From the NCBI GenBank assembly GCA_963575745.1, contig CAUYUJ010016297.1:106001-170000 (forward strand): a stretch of 64,000 nt of DNA. Direction: 5' to 3'. The notes beneath the pieces are model-generated. The model saw only the letters and a list, made by a program, of their open reading frames with translations. It was not told the DNA's origin and did not search any database. Made by a program: the position numbers and the translations under genes. This stretch comes from Prorocentrum cordatum (lineage: Eukaryota; Sar; Dinophyceae; Prorocentrales; Prorocentraceae). This document shows, one piece after another, positions 19,970 to 32,045 of this stretch. Positions within the stretch are counted from its first letter, which is position 1. Each line of letters begins with the position of its first letter.

Positions 19970-22140
19970 GACCTGATGATAATTCTATAGAAATTGTACA
20001 AGACCGACTGGGCACTCCATGGGGATGGTACAATACCTACTGGAACTCTATGGAGATGGTACAGGACCTAGTCGGAATTTCGAAGAGATGGTACAGGACT
20101 TACGGGAAACGCGCTGGGGGGTCGGTACAAGACCTACTGGGACTTCTACAGAAATTGTACAAGGACCGACGGGGAGTTTTCTAGGGATGGTTCAGGATCG
20201 ATGGGAAACTCGACAGGGATGGGTCGGGACCTACCAGGAACTCTACAGGGATGGCACAAGACCTACAGTGCGGGCGCGGCCGCAAGAAACCTTCGCAAAA
20301 AAAACAACCCTGTAAACCCGCGCGCGATGTGCACCCAAGGAGAAGCCTGAACGCAGCGGTTTCTTCAACGGTTGCGGGAAGTCACCGCGTAGCGCGCGGA
20401 GCGAAGAAACCCAGGACACCCTGACGAAAGGCATATGAAGGTACAGGACCGACTGGGAACTCAATCGGGATGGTGCAGGACCAGCTGGGAACTCGGATGG
20501 CACAGGACCTACTTGGAACTCTGCAGGAATTGAACAGGACCGACTGTGAACTCTTATAACCTACTAGGGACTCCATACGGATTGCACAGGACCTTATGTA
20601 AAATCTGTAGAGATGCTACCAGACCTACTTGGAACTCTATGGAAATAATACTGGGCCGACTGGTGACTCTGTAGAGGCGGCACAGGACCTACTGGGCACT
20701 CTATGATGGTACAAGACCTACTGGAAACTCTGTAAAAAGTACACGGCCTGCTTGGAAGTTTTATAGAGATGGTACAGGACCGATTGGGAATTTATAGACA
20801 GTACAGGACTGAGTGGGAAATTCTACAGAGATGATACAGGACCTACTGGGGACTGTATACAGATGGTACAAGACGCACTGGGGACTCCTATACAGATGCT
20901 ACAAGACCGAGTGGGGATTCTGTAGATGATACCGGACCTACTCGGAAACCATGGACAGAAGGTACAGGCCCGACAGGGAATGATATAGGGATGGTGCAGG
21001 ACCTCCTGGGAACTCTATAGGGATGGTACGGGATCTACAAGCGACTCCCCAGGGATGGTACCAGACCTGCTGGGAATCCAATAGAGATGGCACGGGTCCG
21101 ACTGGGAGTCTATAGAGATGGTACAAGACCTACTGGGAACTCTGTAGAGATGATACAGGACCTACTGGAAACTCTATAGGAATGGTACAACAAGTACTGG
21201 GAACTCTATGAAGATGGCACAGGAGCTACTGGGGAAATTGACATGGTAAAAGACCCCTGGAAAACCCTATACGGATGGCACAAGACCGACTGGGAACTCT
21301 GAGAGATGGTACAGGACCTGCTGGGAACTCTCTCGAGATGGTACAGGACGGAACTCTGTAAATATGGTACAGGAACAACTGGGAAGCCTACAGGAATGGC
21401 ACAGGACCTACTGGAATTTCTGTAGAGATGGTACAATACCCCATACGGATGATACAGGACTCACTGGGGAATCTACAAAGATGGCACAGGGCCGACTGGT
21501 GACTTCAGTGGGATGGCACAAAGCCTTTTGGGAACCTTATAGAGATGGGTCCGGACCTGCTGGAACTCGAAAGAGATAGATGGTACAGGACCTGCTGAGA
21601 ACTTTGTAGGGACGACACAAGACCTACCGGGAACTGTGTAGAGTTGGCACAAGACGCACGGAAAACTCGATACGGATGGTAGGACCTTCTGGAAACTATT
21701 TTGTGATAGTACAAGACCGACTGGGAACTCTCACAAGGTGGCGCAAAACCATCTGGGGAATCTACAGATGGTGCAGGCCACACTAGAAACTGTATGGACA
21801 TGGTACAGGACCTGCTAGGAACCTTACAGCGACGGCACAGGACCTACTGGAAACCCGATAAGGATGATGCAGGACCCACTGGGGATCCCATAGAGACGGT
21901 ACAAGACCTACTGGTCACTCTATACGCACGCCACAGGGCCACTGGAAATCATACAGGGATGGTACAAGTCCTACTGGGGACAATATAGAGATGGCACAGA
22001 ACCCAAAGGGAACTCGTTAGAAATTGCCCAAGACCTACTGGGGACGTCAATGACACGGTACATGACCTACTAAGCGCTGCATAGACATGGTACAGGACCG
22101 ACTGGGGACTCGATAACGATGGCACAGGACATACCGACAT
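19970..22140. repeat. Degenerate ~33-bp satellite, locus 1
   Basis: About 2.2 kb of tandem 31-37-bp units built on ATGGTACAGGACC then TACTGGGAACTCTATAGAG. Units are diverged and vary in length. The same unit recurs at 53285-53650. No coding potential. Confidence 0.9.
20268..20438. other. Unique ~170-bp segment within the satellite
   Basis: GC-rich, non-satellite sequence between satellite units. It contains short inverted segments (CGCAGCGGTTTC / CAACGGTTGCG). I do not recognise it as a known RNA. Confidence 0.4.
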
Positions 22141-22600
22141 CTCGCGGGCGCAATTAAATCGCAACGCCCCGAAGAGGGCCAAGTTTAAATTGCAGCGTCT
22201 GGAGAAAATCAATTCACCAAACGAAAATGGCAGCGCCAGGATCTCGTATATGTGGATAGCAGCTGACCGTCCTAATCGACTGCTAGCACTACACCGTCTT
22301 ACGGGCATGTATACCCGCACGACGGTCTGGTACAGTTGTACCAGGCCTTCAAGGTTTTAGCACGAGTACTAGTACTGTATAAACCGTAAGACCGCGGGGC
22401 AGGGGTCTGGATGGCGCGCTATTTCATCTCCGAAGTGCGGCGCGCGCCGCGCATCATGGCGTGCGCGCCATTATCCTGTGCTCCCGCCCACAAAGGTCAG
22501 GGCGCTGCGTTAGGACTCAACTACTTCGATCCTCCACGCGGTGGTTATGTGCAAACCTCCGCGCCAAGGAGAAAGACCACTCGGTCGTAGCCCGAATAGG
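22141..22600. other. No gene seen
   Basis: Unique DNA with the palindrome-like GCAATTAAATCGCAACG at 22150, also found beside the second satellite locus, and a GCGC-rich stretch at 22430-22470. Confidence 0.5.
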
Positions 22601-22611
22601 GAGAGGGGGCG

Positions 22612-22980
22612 CATGTGTATATATATACACCTATACATATATATAAATGTATATATATATAGCCGTAGCAGCACATACACGACGAGGAAGTCACCGCCGA
22701 ACGACGTGCGCAGGGGGTGGGAATGCTCGCAGCGGTCCGTTCTTTTATCGATCGCATGTGCAATCGTACACGGCGGCACGGCGTGGCCCGCGCGCGACTT
22801 GCTCGAAGTCGCGCTTTCTCTGAGGGGCAGAGACAGGGTACATGTATATATATAGCGCACACGTGCGTACATAAACATACAGGCATACATACACAAGCAT
22901 TCATACATTGACATGCACATCGTACATACATACAAACATACATACATACAAATGTGTACACATGCATACATCAATGGACC
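22612..22980. repeat. (TA)n and (ATAC)n tracts around a unique core
   Basis: TA-rich 22615-22665 and ACAT-rich 22845-22970, separated by about 170 bp of unique GC-rich sequence. Confidence 0.8.
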
Positions 22981-23318
22981 GCCATTTCAACCGCGCCGGG
23001 CTCGTCCTCGTAGATCACTGGACACTCGTGCACGTCCACTCTGAGGGCCGCGCGCGAGCGAGAAGAGGCGCGAGAGGATATTTCCAGCGATCGCGCGACG
23101 CACGTCGGCTCGCGAGGCGAGCTTGCGGGGCGGAGCGCGCCCCGACGGAGGTGCCGGCGGAGGAGGCGGGGGAGGGGGGGTCGGCGCGGGGCCCCTGAAG
23201 AAGTCACCGGGGTCGAGGCCGAGGGGGGAGGGAAGGGGGCAAGAACGGATGATCGAAACCGAGTTTCCTCGGCTCTCCCAGCTTCCAGGCTCGCGCGCAA
23301 ATCAAGGTGCGCGGCCAT
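22971..23318 (-). CDS. Uncertain ORF, possible exon
   Basis: 115 open codons. The C-terminal piece [23 protein letters not shown] reads like real protein, while the middle is Pro/Arg-rich low complexity. No family recognised. The adjoining GT tract argues for an exon at most. Confidence 0.2.
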   Translation of the reverse strand: MAAHLDLRASLEAGRAEETRFRSSVLAPFPPPSASTPVTSSGAPRRPPLPRLLRRHLRRGALRPASSPREPTCVARSLEISSRASSRSRAALRVDVHECPVIYEDEPGAVEMAVH

Positions 23319-23329
23319 CGTGCGTGCGT

Positions 23330-24720
23330 GTGTGCTTGATCATGTGTGTGCGTGTGTGTGTGTGTGTGTGTGTGCGTGCGTGTGTGTGTGTGCGTGTGTG
23401 TGTGTGCGTGCGTGCGTGCGTGTGTGCGTGCGTGCGTGCGCGTGCGTGCGTGCGTGCGTGCGCGTGAGTGCGTGCGTGCGTGCGCGCGCGCATTGCGTGC
23501 GTGCGTGCGTGCGTGCGCGCGTGCGTGCGTGCGTGTGTGTATGCGCGTGCGTGTGCGCGTGTGTGTGCGTGTGTAGTGTGCGTGTGTATGTGTGCGTGTG
23601 TGTGTGCGCGTGTGTGCGTGCGCGTGTGTGTGCATGTGTGTGTGTGCGTGCGTGCGTGCGTGCGTCCGCGGGTGCGGTGCGCGGTGCCGTCCCGCTGTAG
23701 TCGATCTCCAAACTACTCATAAGACATTGCTGTGTGTGCGTGTTTGCGTGCGTGCGTGTGTGCGTGTGTGCGGTGTGTGCGTGTGTGTGGGAGCGTGGTT
23801 GTCGTCGTGTGTGCGTGTGTGTGGTGTGTGCGGTGCGCGTGCGTTGTGTGCGTGCAGTGTGCGTGTGTGCTGCGTGGCGCCCGTAGTGTGCGTGCGTGTG
23901 TGGGTGTGTGGTGTGCGTGCGCGTGTGTGTGTGCGCGTTGTGCGTGTGCGTGCGTGTGCGGGTGCGTGTGCGCCTGTGTGCGTTTGCGCTGCGTGCGTGT
24001 GTGCGTGCGTGCGTGTGTGCGTGTGGCGTGTGTGCGTGTGTGCCGTTTGGGTGTGTGTGCGTGTGTGTGTGTTTTTGTGCGTGTGGTTTGTGTGTGTGTG
24101 TGTTATGGGTTCGTGTGTGTTGCGCGTGTGCGCGTGTGCGTGTGTGCGTGAAGTGCGTGCGTGCGCGTGTGCGCGTGCGCGTGTACGTGTGCGCGTGCGT
24201 GTGCGAGAGTGTGCGAGTGTGTGTGTGTGCATGTGTGTCTGTGTGCGTGTGCGTGTGTGTGCGTGTGCGTGTGCGTGTGCGCGCGCGTGCGTGTGCGTGC
24301 GCGGGTGCGTGTGCGTGTGCGTGCGTGCGTGTGCGGTGGCGTGTCGTGTGTGCGTGTGCGCGTGCGTGTGCGACGTGCGGGTGCGGGCCGCGTAGCGTGT
24401 GGGCGTGCGCAGTAGCGTGCGTGTGTTGGTGTACGTGTGTGTGTCGCGGGTGCGTGTGCGTGTTTTGTGCGTGTGGTTGTGTGTTTGTGCGTGCGTGCGT
24501 GTGTGCGTAGCGTGTGTGCGTGTTACGTGTGCGTGTGTTGTGCGTGCGTGCGTGCCGTGCGAGCGTGCGCGTGCGTTTGCGCGTGCGTGTGCGTGCGCGC
24601 GCCGCGCAGTGCTCGTGCGCGCCGCGTGCGCGTGGCGTGCGTGTGGCGCGCGCGCGCGTGCGCGTGCGCGGGGCGCGTGCGGCGCGCGTCGCGCGCTTGC
24701 GCGCCCGCGCGTCCTGGCAC
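23330..24720. repeat. 1.4-kb (GT)n/(GCGT)n alternating purine-pyrimidine tract
   Basis: Almost continuous GTGTGCGTGCGTGC with few interruptions (a unique island at about 23660-23730), ending in a C18 run at about 24725-24742. Alternating purine-pyrimidine DNA of this kind can adopt Z-DNA. His/Thr/Ala or Cys/Val reading frames here are artefacts. Confidence 0.95.
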
Positions 24721-24789
24721 GCTGCCCCCCCCCCCCCCCCCCGCGCAACGTGCGCACATTGCGCTTGAGATCTAGATGAGCAGAGAAAA

Positions 24790-25000
24790 ATCTGACGCGG
24801 CGGACATCTGACGTTGCAGTACAACGTCGTTCCTCTGTAGCATACTGCGGCTGACATCTGACGCGTATACAGCGTCGGCCCTCTATAGAGAATACTGCGG
24901 CGGACATCTGACATCGCGAATTGACAGCGCCGGCCCTCTATATAGAAAACTGTCGCGGGCATCGTAATTTTACAGCGTCGGCCCTCTATAGAATATTATG
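24790..25000. repeat. ~50-60-bp tandem repeat, four copies
   Basis: Units contain GCGGCGGACATCTGAC, ACAGCGTCGGCCCTCTATAGA and AATACT; spacing about 50, 50 and 58 bp. Confidence 0.85.
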
Positions 25001-25112
25001 CCGCATCCCGCGCTCAGATCGACGGGACGGGGCGGATAATATTGACGGCGCCGCAACCGCAACCCGCACTCGATACCATCGAGGGCCAGCCTCCGTAGGG
25101 CACTGGGGCGAA

Positions 25113-25217
25113 GCCGAAAGGCATGGACCGATGGGTCGATCGACCAATCGATCGCTCGATCGATCGAGCGATCGAGACCAGTCGATCGATCGAGCGACCG
25201 ATGTCATGCCTTTCGGC
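25113..25217. repeat. ~105-bp imperfect palindrome rich in GATC/TCGA
   Basis: Starts with GCCGAAAGGCATG and ends with its complement CATGCCTTTCGGC. The interior is made of ATCGATCG and GATCGAGCG blocks, so the whole segment can fold back on itself. Confidence 0.8.
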
Positions 25218-26145
25218 CCTCAGGGCGGGACTTCTTCTGGAGCTTCGGAGCTCCATCCATTGCGGAAGGGCGCCCCCCCCCCCCCCGCGCCCTGCCGAGG
25301 GCCGTCTGCTTAAAAACTCGAGCTGGATCGAGGCCGCTCAAGGGCTCGAGGGCGGGGGGTCGGTTCGAGCGGCGATGGGCCCTGGATCCGAGGACCTCCA
25401 CGTGGATCGACCCTTCACGGCGCATGGTTGACCAACGGGGCCTCCTCGAGATCGAGGCCCCCCGCCTCTCCGCGGGCGCCGGGGGTCGAGGGGGAAGGGG
25501 CGAGGGGGGCAAGAAGACGGGCAGGGAACTGCTGGGGCGATGGGGCAGCGGGAGGAAAGGAGATCGAGGATGAAACGGTTTCCCTCTTAAGAGGGCCTGC
25601 GGGTCGAAAAGGATGCGGCAGTCCAGTCGCCAGCCTGAATCAGATATGATCGCCCTTCCCTCGGGCCCGCGCGGGGCGACGGGGGCGACGGGGAGGGGGG
25701 CGACGGGGGCGACGACGGGCCCGCGCGGGACGACGGGGGCGACGGGGGGCGACGGAGACGCATGCGCGTGCACGTCAGGCATGCACACACCGGCACACAC
25801 ACACACGTGCACACGGCGCAGAGGGCCCTCAAGCGCGAATGGCGGATCTATGGAGGTGCCAGCTGCGATCGAGCAAGCGCAGTGACACGCACACACGCAC
25901 ACACAAAGTACACGCACGAGCTTTTTTCAGCTAGAAGGCGCCATGTGCTACTCAAGGAGAGCGAAGTAAAAAGTGGACCCCTGGTGCCTGGTGTACGCTT
26001 TTCGCGACAGTTGCCAGGGTGCGGTTTGTGCCCTCGTCGTTGTATGTCCACCTGAAACGTGAATTGCCTGACCTCCGCGACTCCGCTACAACAAAAACAT
26101 GTGGTGTTTGAAGACCGCGTGTGCGCCTGACGCTCTATAACAACG
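25218..26145. other. No convincing gene; GC-rich with short repeats
   Basis: Includes a C run (25275-25286), a GGGGGCGAC repeat (25675-25755) and a CACACG tract (25785-25910). A minus-strand frame ending at 25204 (LQKKSRPEGRKA at its end) could be an exon but is unsupported. Confidence 0.45.
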
Positions 26146-27701
26146 TCAACAATTAAGCATGTGATTTTGCATCGCCCTCTGCACATCTGCCGCCAGTCTC
26201 CTTGGGGCTTCCATGGCAAGTTTCTGGAAGTCGGCGAACGACTGGCTGGCTAACTCGAGCATCGTAGATGGACCGTCGTTAAAGCAGGCGGGGTAGTCTT
26301 TGCGTAGGGTCGGCAGAAGAAGAATCAAATGCCTCGTTTCTGCCGCCTTTGCGTGCAAGACCACCTTGCTGCTCGCAGCGTGCTGGCCCAACATGTCAGC
26401 GACAGTTTGTGGATCATGGGCCTGCCCCGCAGCTGTACAATGCCCTGCGATACGTAGAAATATTTGAATCTCCTTCTCAAGGCCACGAGGTTATCATTGT
26501 TTCTCATCAACTGTGCGCGGGCTTGGCTGCGTGCGAAATTACCCAATACCAGTTTTCAACACAAATTTGCGACGAGGCGCTGCGAGGTTCCGAGGTCACA
26601 TATATGCATCAAGTCGAGAGCGGCCATAACCACCGTGAAGTCCACCACTCCGAAGATGGGCGCTACGAAACTTAGCCCTGCATCGTTGTTCGTGTTAGGT
26701 CAGCTCCAGGGGACTGTCTCTCTCGATCTGGATCCTAGCTATCGCGCGGGCGTCGGTGACGCGACACCGCGGGATCAAGCGCCCCCCAGCTTCTAGTCCT
26801 AGTTCTGGAATGGCCCGAAATGTCCCGAAGCCCCAAAGATCCTCGTCGTGGCGCCAGGACCGAAGGACTCCATTTAGTTGTGCGTTCGACTTCACCAGGG
26901 TCTTCCTAATGCACGATCGCACCATATTTACATATGTGGTTTGATCTTTCTCTTCCAACTGGCATGCGGCAACTGCTAATGGGGAGTTATGCGCGTCTGC
27001 CTCTGTAGTATTACAACAGAAACACGGGTTGAGAACGTTATCCCACCTGCGGAAGCCGAGGGCACTTATACATTCCAGCAAGTCGACCCACACTTCCACG
27101 AGGGCCGCGGAGCGCCCATCCGCAAGGGGGAATTGGCGCATGTTCATGCGCCATTCGCTCTCGAACGGCGTTCCGTCATGAGCAAAGTGAAGACACCTGT
27201 TGCTAAGACGTTGAACGACCACACCGCCACCGCCACCACGGCGCTGATGGCACACATCCCCCTGCAAGCACATTGACACAAGTCAGACTTCCGCAAAGTA
27301 CATATAGTATGCCGCGTTCCATGTTGAAAACTGTTCCGGTACATACATATAAACGAGTCTCGCTGTGCGTGCGGGACTCCATCTGAATAGAACCCTATTG
27401 GGAACGCGTTCTGCGGGCCCTTCAGGAGGGTGGCTTCGTGGGCGGGGTATTGGGCTGGCAGGTCTTGGAGGCCAACATCTGTCAAGTCGAAATCCTTTGG
27501 GTGCGCTGAGAATTCGTGGTGAAGCGATCCGTGTGGGATCAGGATAGGAAACCTAATGTTGCAGCGTTGCTCGGAATATTTGCCCCATGCTGGAATGGCT
27601 GTCACATAACGTGTATCCCTGTTGACAAGGTGCATTGCTTTCCGAAGGCGTTCAGCGCGGCAGTCGGAAGCCGGCTCAGGGTCGAGGGCTATGCCCCCCA
27701 C
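26146..27701 (-). pseudogene. Frame-broken gene of a dinoflagellate multicopy family
   Basis: Coding sense runs along the minus strand in at least four pieces. 27701-27190 contains FPIGFYSDGVPHAQRDSF and CTLRKSDLCQCACRGMC, then VWSFNVLATGV. A one-base frame change near 27190 leads to HFAHDGTPF...LLECISALGFRRWDNVLNPCFCC, open to 26695. A third frame at about 26670-26575 reads VDFTVVMAALDLMHICDLGTSQRL and meets a TGA. Further pieces at 26546-26400 and 26394-26146 end in MQNHMLNC. I associate this motif set with multicopy dinoflagellate proteins of unknown function, possibly mobile-element derived. The breaks could be mutations or, less likely, unrecognised introns. Confidence 0.5.
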
Positions 27702-27719
27702 TCCGACTGCGCCAGCTCG

Positions 27720-29530
27720 TGCACTATGCCATGCTATTGCGCACGCGTCCTGGCCGAACCATTGCCCTCCGATCCGCTTTCAAACATTCGCTCGATCCCG
27801 ATCGAAGCAATCATGGGCAGTAGGCCCACGTGGGCCAACTGTCATGAAGGCGGAGGTTGGCCCACGTGGGCCACCTCCGCCTCGCGTAGCGTTTGGATCT
27901 GGGATGGGCAACTGTTCGGCATCTCTCCTTGGCCGCGACCTTGCCTTCGCTCCACCTCGACAACAGGCGCCGCCGCAATCCTGCCCCGTTGTCGCCCTTG
28001 CAAGACATGGCCGGGAAGCTGGTGCATCCCACATCATATTCGAAATCGGTCCGTTCTCGATCTCCCTTCCTCTCACCTGCCCACCCCATCCCGCCCACCC
28101 CGCCCCCAACGCACTCGATCCCCCAAATGTCATATATAAAATATTGCACCTCCTTCCGTTCAATCGCACGTGCGTGCAACAGTTTCCTGGCCATCGGCCT
28201 CGGTCTCAGGTGGCCCTGCTGCTGGCGAGCTGCCCGTCAGATCGACTGACATACCAGCAGCGCGAACCGCCATTGATCGAATGCGAACCGAAGCCCCCAA
28301 GTGCGCTATCCAGAACAAAACGCAACACCTGGAAGCCTACACGACTGCGGACCGACGAATTGGATTTCAATCGCTCTGCTTGCGAATCGAATTCGACCAA
28401 GCCCCCCCACCCACCCACCTCGATCCACCAAGGGGCCCCTACTTGGCCAGCGCTGGATGCGAGAGCGCCTGCGGGGGGTTTGCATTGGTACGTTTAGGGT
28501 CCAACGCTGCAGAGACACGCGAACGCATGCCATTCCGACCATCGGATCCGAATGCAACCCATACCAAGTTCAAGTCACCATCAAACCTGCGCCACTGCAA
28601 TGTCAACGTTCCCGAGCCCCGAAGTTGGACTCAACGCCCATCGCGACCTCTCCGAAACTTAATGCCATCGGATCGACCTCAACAGAAACGCGCCCCTCCG
28701 GAGCGAACGTCGCACTGGTCGCCTTTATCTCCGAGCGCTTCGCCCCGAAGCGAAAGCATTAGCATGTCTGCTCTCCGTGCGCGCGCGCTCCCGTATCTCT
28801 GAGCGGACAACTGCGGCTCCAGCCATCCCCCTCTCATGGCACCTGCACACCCCACCCGCCCTCCACGATAATAATCCCATGCTCCTCGCCCCCCCCCCCC
28901 CCCCCTCCCCATGCATGCGTGCTGGGCAACGTCCGAAAATCACGCCGAGCTCTCCCCGCACTGAATTCAAGCACTCGAGCGGCGCGCCGTGCACGGGTGG
29001 GAACGGACCGAGAGGCTGGCACGTTCGTCGGTTTCACCCCGCCCGACTCGCGTCTAAACTGAGCTCGTCGGCAATGGGCGCCTGAGGGGCTGAGCGAGTC
29101 CAATAATGGCCCCATGCACGAAATACTCAAAATGAGAGCAGGTGGAGGGACTTGCCTATGCAGTCGACTGCAGCGCCGACGTCGCTTGCGTGACCGAGGC
29201 AATCACTGGCGCTACGAGCGCATAGAGGCGCTCGGCGTTGAAACATGCGTGCGCATGTTCAACAACAGTATGCATGTATGTATGTATACATGTTGGCATA
29301 CATGTGTGCATGCGTACATGTATGCGTGCATGTATGCATGCATGTTTTCGAGCATGCGTGGGCTTGAGAATGCGTGACTTTATGTATGCATGCGTGCTGC
29401 TGTGTGTCTGCACGTATCTATCTCTCGCTCTCATGTCAGATCCTCTCTCTATCTATATGTGTACCTGATATCTCTCACGGCGGATCGTCGCATGCATCTA
29501 CGCGCCCCCCCCCCCCCCCCCCTTCCACGT
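27720..29530. other. No gene assigned
   Basis: Several overlapping open frames (the longest is 28170-28802 plus, 210 codons) but no family resemblance. Contains paired GGCCCACGTGGGCC palindromes (27829 and 27863), a C run at 28890-28905, and an ATGC/ATGT-rich stretch at 29260-29400. Confidence 0.45.
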
Positions 29531-29539
29531 GCAATCCGC

Positions 29540-29650
29540 TCGAAACGCCGCCCCCTCCCCTCAGCATCACCCGCAAAAGCGGCCTCGCCCAGGACCTTCA
29601 CGACGCCCTCGAGGGCGGTGTCGGGCACGGACCTGCGCGGATGCATGGGC
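29540..29650 (-). CDS. Possible exon
   Basis: Minus-strand stretch reading VPDTALEGVVKVLGEAAF. Regular amphipathic protein-like sequence beside simple repeats. Boundaries unknown. Confidence 0.25.
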
Positions 29651-29839
29651 GCGCCAGAGAGGGGGAGCTAGCGCAGACCAGCGGGGGTGGGGGCGTTTAC
29701 CACCATATTGCATCGGAACGATCAGGTACCGACGCTAACTCCAGCCTGGGCCAACACAACATAAAGCTCGACGCGCCGCCGACTCGCGGCCCCCCGAGCA
29801 GGCTCGAGATTAAGCTACTCCCCATCCCCAATCATCCCC

Positions 29840-30015
29840 CTTAAGCTGCACTTCTAACACCATAATCTGCCTGATCACGCGGCGGCATGGGCTGAGCGAC
29901 CCCCCCTGCACCGCTGCGGTGACAATCTCCTTCGCGCCAGTGAAGGCCGCCAGGTTCGACTTGATCTGAGCATCGAACGGCTTCAGCCACGCGTTCTGCT
30001 TCACCTCCCCTCCAA
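29840..30015 (-). CDS. Possible exon
   Basis: Minus-strand stretch with VKQNAWLKPFDAQIKSNLAA then FTGAKEIVTAAVQGG. Protein-like over about 55 residues. Boundaries are not fixed and no family is recognised. Confidence 0.35.
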
Positions 30016-30119
30016 ACACTTAATGGTAATGCTGCGTAGCGTCACATCGTGAAGAAACATGCACAATAGAAATTACCGCTACAAACTTATGTCAGAAGGG
30101 TCGTTCTGTTGTTAATGGC

Positions 30120-30470
30120 GTACGTATACTTTTGTACAAATGTATTTGCAATGTATGTGTGTATGCTTCCATGAATGTGTATGTAAAGATGGATGTGTAT
30201 GTTGTACGTAGGCATGCATGTACGTATGCCTATATGTATTCATGGCGTACGTGCGTATGTACGCATGTATGGATGCGTGTATGTATGTGTGCATACATGT
30301 ATGTATGTATGTATGCATGTATGTGTGTGCATGTGTCTATGTATGTGTATGTGTTTCATATGTATATGTGCGTGTATGTGTTTATGTATATGTTTGTGTA
30401 TGCGTATGTGGTTGCTCATTATGTACGTATATGTATAAGGTTGTACGCATGTGTGTCGGCATACATTCTC
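30120..30470. repeat. (ATGT)n-type tract
   Basis: ATGTGTATG and ATGTATGC repeats; Tyr/Val/Cys open frames are artefacts. Confidence 0.85.
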
Positions 30471-30619
30471 TACTTGCACATGTTTTGGTGCATAGGTTTG
30501 CATGGGCGGGGCGAACTGGGGCTCGAAGCGCAGTAGGATCGAGGGGGATGGAGGAGGAGCAGACTGAGGCGGGTTCTGCATTTCGAACTGTGCGCGGTCG
30601 ATGCCGGCGCGGGGCTGAC

Positions 30620-30780
30620 ACGATCCGAGTAAGCACGTCGGACCCTCCCACTCCCAGGTCGACGCCCATGAGGAGCGCCTCGACCTTCACGTGGCTGCCG
30701 AGCGTCGCGCCCCAAACGGTGTCCACGCCAGCCTTCGCTTGAGTCGGGGCGGCTGTCACCGTCGACAGCGGGTTCTCCTC
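30620..30780 (-). CDS. Possible exon
   Basis: Minus-strand stretch reading AGVDTVWGATLGSHVKVEAL then LMGVDLGVGGSDVLTRI. Protein-like but unassigned. Confidence 0.25.
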
Positions 30781-30999
30781 GTCGAGCGCGCGCGGGCGCG
30801 CGAAGGGGGCGACGGCCGACCGCGCGCGGGACCCCGTCCCCTGGGAATCAGCATGGCGGTTTCGATCCCGGTTCGGGCCTCGAGGTCGAGGCCCCCGCCT
30901 GCGTTGGAGCCAGGGCCCAGCACACCGATAGATCGGTTTCAAGGGGGGGCCGCTCCGCCACCGAGTCGGAGCTCTCGCGTTCGGACTCGCTCTCGCATG

Positions 31000-31830
31000 A
31001 GCTCTCGCCGGCAGCCTCCAGACCGCCGCTCTTTAGTTATCATGGGGCCAGGTGGTATAGGCCGAGTTCGATCGGCGGTGGGCCTCCTCAGCTCCTCCCT
31101 TATTCGTCTCCTCCCCCCTAGGTTCCCCTCCTCCCTGTCCTATATAGCTCCTCCGTTCCTCCTCCCTTCCCCCTCGTCCTCGGTGATCGTCGGGCCATTC
31201 CCTTCAACTTCGCGCGGTGCACGGCGTCCTCGGCGCGGACGTCGCCCGCGCGCGCCCTCGCCCCGAGCCGCTGCGCGCGCTCCCCGGATTGGTTTTGCTC
31301 GAGGAGGGGCACGTTGAGGCATGCTATATATGTATATATATAATGTATATATATATATATACACATATATATATATATATGCTGGCGATGCACCACATGC
31401 ATTCGACCGCTAGGCGATTCCCTTCGGTTGGCTTCATCCCCCCTCAGGTGTAACGCGCTCGACCCTCAGTGACCCTGCTGTGCAAATTCATCTGGGCACT
31501 TGCGGCTTCGATCCTTCGACGTCTCTCCGTGGTGCGTCAAGCGCTTGTAGAGCTGTTCTCCAGTCTGGGGGCCCACCTCCATCCCTCTCGATCTAGGGGG
31601 GCCCACCCCCCTCTCCGACCCCTCTAATTCGATCCCTCGATCTGTCTTGAGCACCAATGCCAAAAGCCCCCAACCCCACCATGCAGCGCGCGCGCTTCAG
31701 TTTGTCGCAGTATTACGTGGCCGCCGTGGCCCGCATGAACGCCCTCGGGCGACAAGTATCAGTCTTAATGATGGGCCGCCTCCTTCCATTTATCCTTCCC
31801 CCCTCCTCCTAGTTCCCCTCCTGACCATCA
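31000..31830. other. No gene seen
   Basis: Pyrimidine-rich 31090-31180, a (TA)n tract 31322-31380, then unique sequence. Nothing with coding regularity. Confidence 0.5.
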
Positions 31831-31889
31831 TCACCCAGTTCCGCTCGAGGTTGCGTCTCCCTCGGTCGGGCCCAGCCTCTGGCCAGTAG

Positions 31890-32045
31890 GTGAGTTCTGG
31901 TTCTCTTCGCTCCAGCCACGCTGCTTGAGAAGGCCATCCCAGCACAGGAAGTCGCAAACGTCACTGGCTTGTTGCTTCCTTTCCTCGGCTTCGATCTCGA
32001 GTGACTGGCAAAAGTGAAAATCACCTGGCGTCCAGATGCCCACTG
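31890..32045 (-). CDS. Probable exon of the 31.9-32.8 kb gene
   Basis: Minus-strand frame reads GIWTPGDFHFCQSLEIEAEE and then KQQASDVCDFLCWDGLLKQR, strongly protein-like. It follows a CTACAG acceptor-like sequence at 32043-32048. Family not recognised. Confidence 0.42.

Noticed and set aside
22390-22500. tRNA or small structural RNA gene
   Set aside because: Some fold-back GCGC sequence, but no anticodon arm, no T-loop motif and no terminal stem pairing could be found.
23340-24962. 540-codon His/Thr/Arg frame and Cys/Val frames on the other strand
   Set aside because: Translation of the GT/GC tract.
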